Of a stretch of 64,000 nucleotides of DNA, positions 59,217 through 64,000 are shown in pieces. How positions within the stretch are numbered: position 1 is the stretch's first letter; each line of letters begins with the position of its first letter. This DNA is from Jaltomata sinuosa (lineage: Eukaryota; Streptophyta; Magnoliopsida; Solanales; Solanaceae). The position numbers and the translations under genes were made by a program. The notes under the pieces were generated by a model, which saw nothing but the letters and a program-made list of their open reading frames with translations, did no database searches and was not told the DNA's origin. Where the stretch lies: assembly GCA_003996215.1 (NCBI GenBank), contig QJPP01001557.1, positions 62,001 to 126,000 on the forward strand. The letters are read 5' to 3'.

Positions 59217-59640
59217 GTCAAAATTGGAACCATAATACATTTTTCACATTACTCATACTCCCACGTGTTCGAGACTATATTAAAATTCTAAATTCGACAA
59301 CAAATCGACCTTCAAATTGCCATAATTCACTCTCTTAAAACTAGAGTGAAGATCCCCAATTTTACACCTAAAATCTTATGATTTAAGCTCAAAAACAAGT
59401 GGTTAATTATGCTAATCATCCAAATACGCGTTAAAATCACTTACCCAATACTTATAGTCGAATCCCATCCTTAGATCTAAGCTTTCCTGAGCTCTCAAAT
59501 CCCAACAATGGTGAAACAACTTGAAATTTTTTATTCTGCTCATTTTTACTGAAACATGCTTTAGAGCGATTGTAGTGTCACAATGTGATAGTGCTCGACG
59601 CTAGCCGGACAAGTCATCGGAAATGAGCCCCAACAACACA
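59217..59640. other. Non-coding repeat of unknown family
   Basis: I see no reading frame, LTR pair or terminal repeats. It has the AT-rich, repeat-like texture of the neighbours and directly abuts the LINE. Confidence 0.3.
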
Positions 59641-59654
59641 AATCGCGAGCGAGC

Positions 59655-60476
59655 ATGATTTTTTTAAGTGAAACAAAGAATCAAGAAAGAGTGTTGCTGC
59701 GAATTCAGAGACAATTAAATATGATTCATATAATTACTTTGGATCCGGTGGGACTAGTAGGAGGATTATGCTTATTCTGGAACAACGACATTCAGGTATG
59801 TCAAAATTCTTCAACCTCCTTTTATATTGAAACTTATATACATGATTTGCTAGCTGACTGTAAATATTGATATGTATTTGTATATTTAAGTACTGATAGA
59901 GTTACCCATAGAATTCAGTTAGAAGAATTAATTGCTAAATCGAATAGTTGGGGTTCACTTTGGGTTATGGCCAGATACTTTAATGATATCATTGATAACT
60001 CTGAAAAGTCAGGCGGTAGAACTAGAGAGAATTATACTTTTAGAGATTTTAAGAACTTCTTATGGGATATCTGGGCTATAGATCTAGGCTTTAATGGAAA
60101 ACCGTGGACGTGGTGGTGCTTTAGAGAAAATGATGGCATAATCCAGGAGCATCTCGATAGAGCTATAAGTTCTCCAGACTAGAGATTAGAGTTTAGCCAT
60201 GCTAACGTCACGCATCTAGAAACAGAGGCCTCTGACCATAACACCTTATTAATGAATACTGAGCCCAATTATAGAAAAAATAAAAAGAGTTTTTATTTTA
60301 ATAAAGGGTGGAGCGAGAAGGAAGAAGTAAATTTAACGGTGAACCGATCTTGGAATAGAGAAGTAGGAGGGCATGATCAAGTAAAAGTTAGATTTAAGTT
60401 AAATAATTATAGAAACTCATTACTAGCTTGGCTTAGAGGGGTAAGGAAAATTCGAGGAAAAGGATCAAAGGTATAA
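59655..60476 (+). pseudogene. LINE endonuclease remnant
   Basis: Starts within the domain at IFLSETK, which holds the catalytic Glu. It continues with LCLFWNNDIQV, a stop near 59868, then ARYFNDIIDNSEKSGG, where the usual GDFND has Gly-Asp replaced by Arg-Tyr. WTW, a LDRAIS block and SDHNTLL follow. Losing that Asp and the N-terminus should prevent nicking of target DNA. The RT-linked region FNKGWSEKEEV ends at a stop near 60474. Confidence 0.85.
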
Positions 60477-63252
60477 AGGAGAGAATTGATGAGCTTAGAA
60501 ATGACTCTAGTAATTTCGATATTAATAAATTGAAGCTTCTTCAAAAAGAATTAGGACAGACGTATAAGGATGAAGAAGCTTATTGGAAGCAAAATCTAGA
60601 GCTCTTTGGCTTCAAGAAGGTGATAAAAATACTTCTTTCTTCCACATGAAGACCATCCAGAGGCGCAAATGTAATAATATTAAAGGGCTTAAGCTAGATG
60701 AGGGTCAATGAATCTCCGAACCTAGTGATATTGTAAAGGAATTAGAGAGATTCTAGAAAAATTTATTTACAACCTCTCGACCTACTAATTTTGACCCCAT
60801 CTTGAATTTAATTCCCCCTCTAGTAGACAACTCCGTCAATGAGAGGCTTATTAGAGAAGTAATAGAGAAGGAGATTAAAAGAGCCATTTTTTATATGCAC
60901 CCTTTAAAAGCTCCAGGAATAGATGGTATGACCCCATTTTTCTTTCAAAAGTACTGGAACACTTTAGCTAGGGATATTTGTAAGGCCGTAAGAAGCTTCT
61001 TTAATTTAGGATACTTGCTACCCTCCTAGAATCAAACCCTCATAACTTTGATCCTTAAAGTGAAAAATCCTAGTGATGTTAGCCAGTTCAGACCCATTAG
61101 CTTATGCTCTACAGTTTATAAAATTATTGCGAAGATCATTACTAATAGACTCAAGAACTATCTTTCCAATATTATTTCTCAAAATCAATCTGCTTTTATT
61201 GGCACAAGACAGATTATTGATAATATCGTTATTGCGCATGAGTTTATCCATCTTCTAAAAAATAAAAGGCGCAAAAAACAAAAATATATGGCTCTGAAAT
61301 TGGATATGGCAAAAGCGTTTGATCGAGTTGAGTGGTTCTACATCAATAAGCTACTGATTAGGATGGGGTTTCACGAGACTTTTATCACATGGATTATGCA
61401 ATGTATAACTACCCCTGTTTATAGATTTAATATTAACGGGGACATAGTAGGGGAAGTAAAACCAACTAGAGGACTTAGGCAAGGGGATCCTTTATCTCCG
61501 TATCTCTTCTAATTATGTGCTGAAGGTCTCTCAAGACTCCTAAATCAAGCAAATATTCAGGGGAAAATACAGGGTCTAAGCTTAGTTAGAGGAGGGCCTA
61601 CTGTAAATAATTTGTTCTTCGCTGATGACTCATTTATATTTTGCAATGCCAATAGTTAAAATGCTGCTAAAATTGCTGAAATCTTACGAATTTATGAAGA
61701 GTACTCGGGTCAGAAGGTAAACTTCACTAAATCAGCTATTTTCTTTAGTAAAAATACTTCTGATGTTGAGAAAGATGGTATTATAGCGGAACTAGGACAC
61801 CTATAAAGAGATAACTTAGGATTATATTTGGGGTTGCCTGCAATAGTTGGAAGGTCTAAGAAAAAAATGTTGGAGTACATCAAGGATAGAGTAAAAACTA
61901 AGATTAAGAGATGGAAAAACAACTTCTTAAGTCCTGCGGGTAAAGAGGTGATGCTTAAGTCTGTCCTATCTGCTATCCCTTCTCATGCTCTATCTTGTTT
62001 TCAATTTCCAGACACTTTATGTGAGGAGATCACGACCATTTTTTCTATTTTTTGGTGGGGGCATGATGAGGATAGGAAGAAGATACACTTTGGAAAATGG
62101 GAGAACCTCTGCGTAGCCAAGACTAAAGGGGGGTTAGGATTTAGAGATTTAAAATCCTTCAACCAAGCATTGTTGGCTAAACTAGCTTGGCGAATCTTGA
62201 CCCAAGAAGAATCCCTACTCTCTAGAATTCTCAAAAGTAAGTATTTCAACCATACATTTTTCCTTAATGCAACTTACTCCTCAACTAGATCCTGGATCTG
62301 GAGAAGTATTATTTGGGGTAGAAATCTTCTAAAAAAAGGTATTAGATGGAGAGTAGGTTCGGGACATAGTATTAAAGTTTGGACAGACCCTTGGATTCCC
62401 AACTCTAGTGGCTTCATGCCTAGCAACGTTCATACACTAATGGATGTAGAGCTAAAAGTGAATGATCTCATAGATTACACAACTTACACTTGGAATATGC
62501 AAGAGCTCCAGAATTGGTTTAGCCCTGAGGATATCCAGGCTATAACTTCTATACCTATTTCCACTACGGGATCACCGGATAAGATTATTTGGCATCATAC
62601 CAAATTGGGTAAATATGAGTTTAAATTCGGCTATCACTTAGCTAGAGAGATAGCTAGATGTAGACAAGAGAACAGCGCGAGACCCCAATCTAGTTATCAT
62701 TCTTTTTCAAAGGAGTTTTGGGACTTTCTATGGTCTATGAATATTAAGAATAAGTATAAACACTTTATTAGAAAGTGTATCCTAAATGTTTTACCTGTCA
62801 ACCATGTTATCTCTAGAAGATTGAAACACACCTGTGAAGTATGCAAGGATTGCGGTATAGAAAGTGAAATTGTGGATCACATGTTGTTTAGATGCCCAAA
62901 TGCTCAATTAGTTTGGAGAATTTTCCCCATTAATTGGCCTAATTTAGAAAACATTATTGACTTCGCTAGTTGGTGGAATGATAAATTTAGAAATACTAAG
63001 CAATATCTGGATTCTATTGAGATTATAAAGTTAAGTATTTCTATTATGTGGCAGATTTGGAAGGCTAGGAATTCGAAAAGTTTCAATGGAGATATTTCTA
63101 ACCCAAATGATATCGTCAATAAGGCTCTTTTTGATTTTCATGAATATGAAAATACTTTGCATTCAAACTCTTCTTCTATGCTTATACCTGCCTCTACTAA
63201 TGGAAAAAAAAATTGTAGCACAAGAAGTTGTTGTTATGTTTGTAGATGCTAG
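60477..63252 (+). pseudogene. LINE reverse transcriptase and zf-RVT domain
   Basis: The linker has the plant-LINE LQEGDKNTSFFH block (about 60611-60647, frame-shifted). RT follows: LKAPGIDGMTPFFFQKYW, ITLILKVKNPSDVSQFRPIS, FIGTRQIIDNI, LDMAKAFDRVEW, GLRQGDPLSPYLF, and the catalytic FADDSFIF near 61619-61642. Stops lie at about 61027, 61510, 61658 and 61804. From 61828 an uninterrupted 474-residue stretch carries YLGLPAIVGRSKK, then FWWGHDEDRKKIHFGKW and the zf-RVT region (FWDFLWSMNIKNKYKHF, CEVC, DHMLFRC). It is cut off at 63252 after a nine-A tract. Confidence 0.92.
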
Positions 63253-63709
63253 TTTACACAAGGAGAAGAAGATGGCAAGCATCAGAGTGGCGGCTATGGA
63301 TAGTTGTGGTAACATACTTCAAGCCCTTGGCACCCCAATTCAATTTGTTGGGAAGGCCTTAACTGCTGAGGCAATAGCAATTCGTACGGCGTTGAAAAAT
63401 ATTATGGAAAAAGGATGGTCAAAGGTGCAAGTCTTATCAGACGCAAAAACTGTGGTGGATATGGTGCTAAAAAAGAATATAGTTTCATGAAAGATAGAAA
63501 CTACATGTGAAGACATCTGGATGCTTATGGATCTCTTTGAAGAAGTAGATGTGATACATATTCCTAGATCTTGGAATATGGTAGCTCACAATTTAGCAAA
63601 GTTTTCAATATCGCTTTTACATAAAGTTACTTGGATTTCTGCTTTTCCTAGTTGGATTGTACTTGATGCTATCGCATCATTTGACTCTTTGAAACCGTTT
63701 ATGCATTAA
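63204..63709 (+). pseudogene. LINE C-terminal RNase H
   Basis: RNase H-type domain: VMFVDASLHKEKK (first Asp), LTAEAIAIRTALK (Glu), VLSDAKTVVDMV (Asp), then a stop near 63488, and HIPRSWNMVAHNLAKF (His). It is one frame off the preceding zf-RVT part; the change falls at the A9 run 63204-63212. The end codon is at 63707-63709. Such a domain is typical of plant L1 lineages and absent from mammalian L1. Confidence 0.88.
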
Positions 63710-63821
63710 TACAAATAGCTAGTTGGTTGTAAAATAAAATAAAATTGAGACCTCAAACAGTCCCCACCTTTCCACCAATACCAGTAAATATGTAATTTTC
63801 TCCCCTTTACTCAACTAGTTT

Positions 63822-64000
63822 ACCTACTCTTGGCTAGTTCACTTGATGAGTTTTCCTTCCTTCACCAATTAAGGTGGAGGGTTCAAATTTTATGAGTAGC
63901 GTAGTATTTTCTTCTACTTTCTTCCTCCCTCTCTCCTGATGCAATTTAAAAAGAAAACTCTTCTTGATATACCTTTTCTTTTACTATTTCAAAATTAGTA
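63822..64000 (+). mobile_element. Candidate tRNA-derived SINE head
   Basis: TGGCTAGTTCACTTGATGAG (63831-63850) resembles a polymerase III A box. GGGTTCAAATTT (63879-63890) is a good B box, about 30 bases downstream, the spacing expected in tRNA-derived SINEs. The element would run past the window, so its tail is not visible. Chance similarity is possible. Confidence 0.4.

Larger units (their letters stand above)
59641..63746 (+). mobile_element. 5'-truncated L1-type LINE
   Basis: Plant L1-class non-LTR element: AP-endonuclease remnant, reverse transcriptase, zf-RVT domain, RNase H, then a short A-rich tail (AAAATAAAATAAAA, 63731-63744). The first open reading frame and the start of the endonuclease are missing. 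Such 5' truncation is typical of target-primed reverse transcription. I could not identify the flanking duplication. Confidence 0.9.

Noticed and set aside
59655..63709. A host gene with reverse-transcriptase-like domains
   Set aside because: Order of endonuclease, RT, zf-RVT and RNase H with an A-rich tail, lost catalytic residues and many stops identify a dead LINE.
1..64000. A novel defence, biosynthetic or regulatory gene system
   Set aside because: Every substantial open stretch on both strands is accounted for by gag-pol or LINE coding. No other gene cluster is visible.

Overview
The window looks like a block of plant pericentromeric-type heterochromatin. I see no host gene, tRNA or rRNA gene, or CRISPR array. 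Almost every base belongs to nested Ty3/gypsy LTR retrotransposons, mostly chromoviruses whose integrases end in a chromodomain (Tekay/Del-like). The right end holds an L1-type LINE and possibly a SINE head. Plant origin follows from the element types: 2-3 kb LTRs, initiator-tRNA-Met primer sites, and a LINE carrying a zf-RVT domain and RNase H. The LTR style (ends such as TGTCACGACCCG) reminds me of Solanaceae repeats from Solanum or Capsicum. That is recall, not a search.

Layout. (1) The oldest layer is two decayed gypsy remnants facing each other: R1 on the minus strand (1-2210 and 25492-~25995) and R2 on the plus strand (~26005-26224, 32501-32995, 56578-~58084). Their reading order is restored when the younger insertions are removed. 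(2) R1 is interrupted by array A (2211-25486), an LTR-internal-LTR-internal-LTR tandem bounded by one exact 5-bp duplication, TCGTG. (3) The first, deleted unit of array A is interrupted by element T (3808-15430, minus strand), an 11.6-kb chromovirus with 3.2-kb LTRs and an exact GTTGG duplication. (4) R2 is interrupted by element H (26225-32500, duplication TATGT/TATGC), by a 1.5-kb LTR-like insertion D (32996-34484, flanked by TAAGG) and, at the D edge, by element C (34485-56567, duplication AAATT). (5) Element C carries an internal tandem duplication. One copy of its 3' LTR holds a solo LTR (E1, 40343-42408). The other holds the matching complete element (E2, 47118-56289) at the same base position. 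(6) 58085-59640 is a mix of LTR fragments. (7) A 5'-truncated LINE fills ~59641-63746, followed by a candidate tRNA-derived SINE head.

Working state. All coding regions are broken by stops, frameshifts or deletions, so none is expected to make a full polyprotein. Element T is the least damaged. The elements share the order gag - protease - reverse transcriptase - RNase H - integrase - chromodomain. Their value here is as a record of nesting order, unequal recombination and local duplication. I found no undescribed functional system. The best novel observations are structural: the tandem array with shared nonsense codons, and the duplicated block inside element C.
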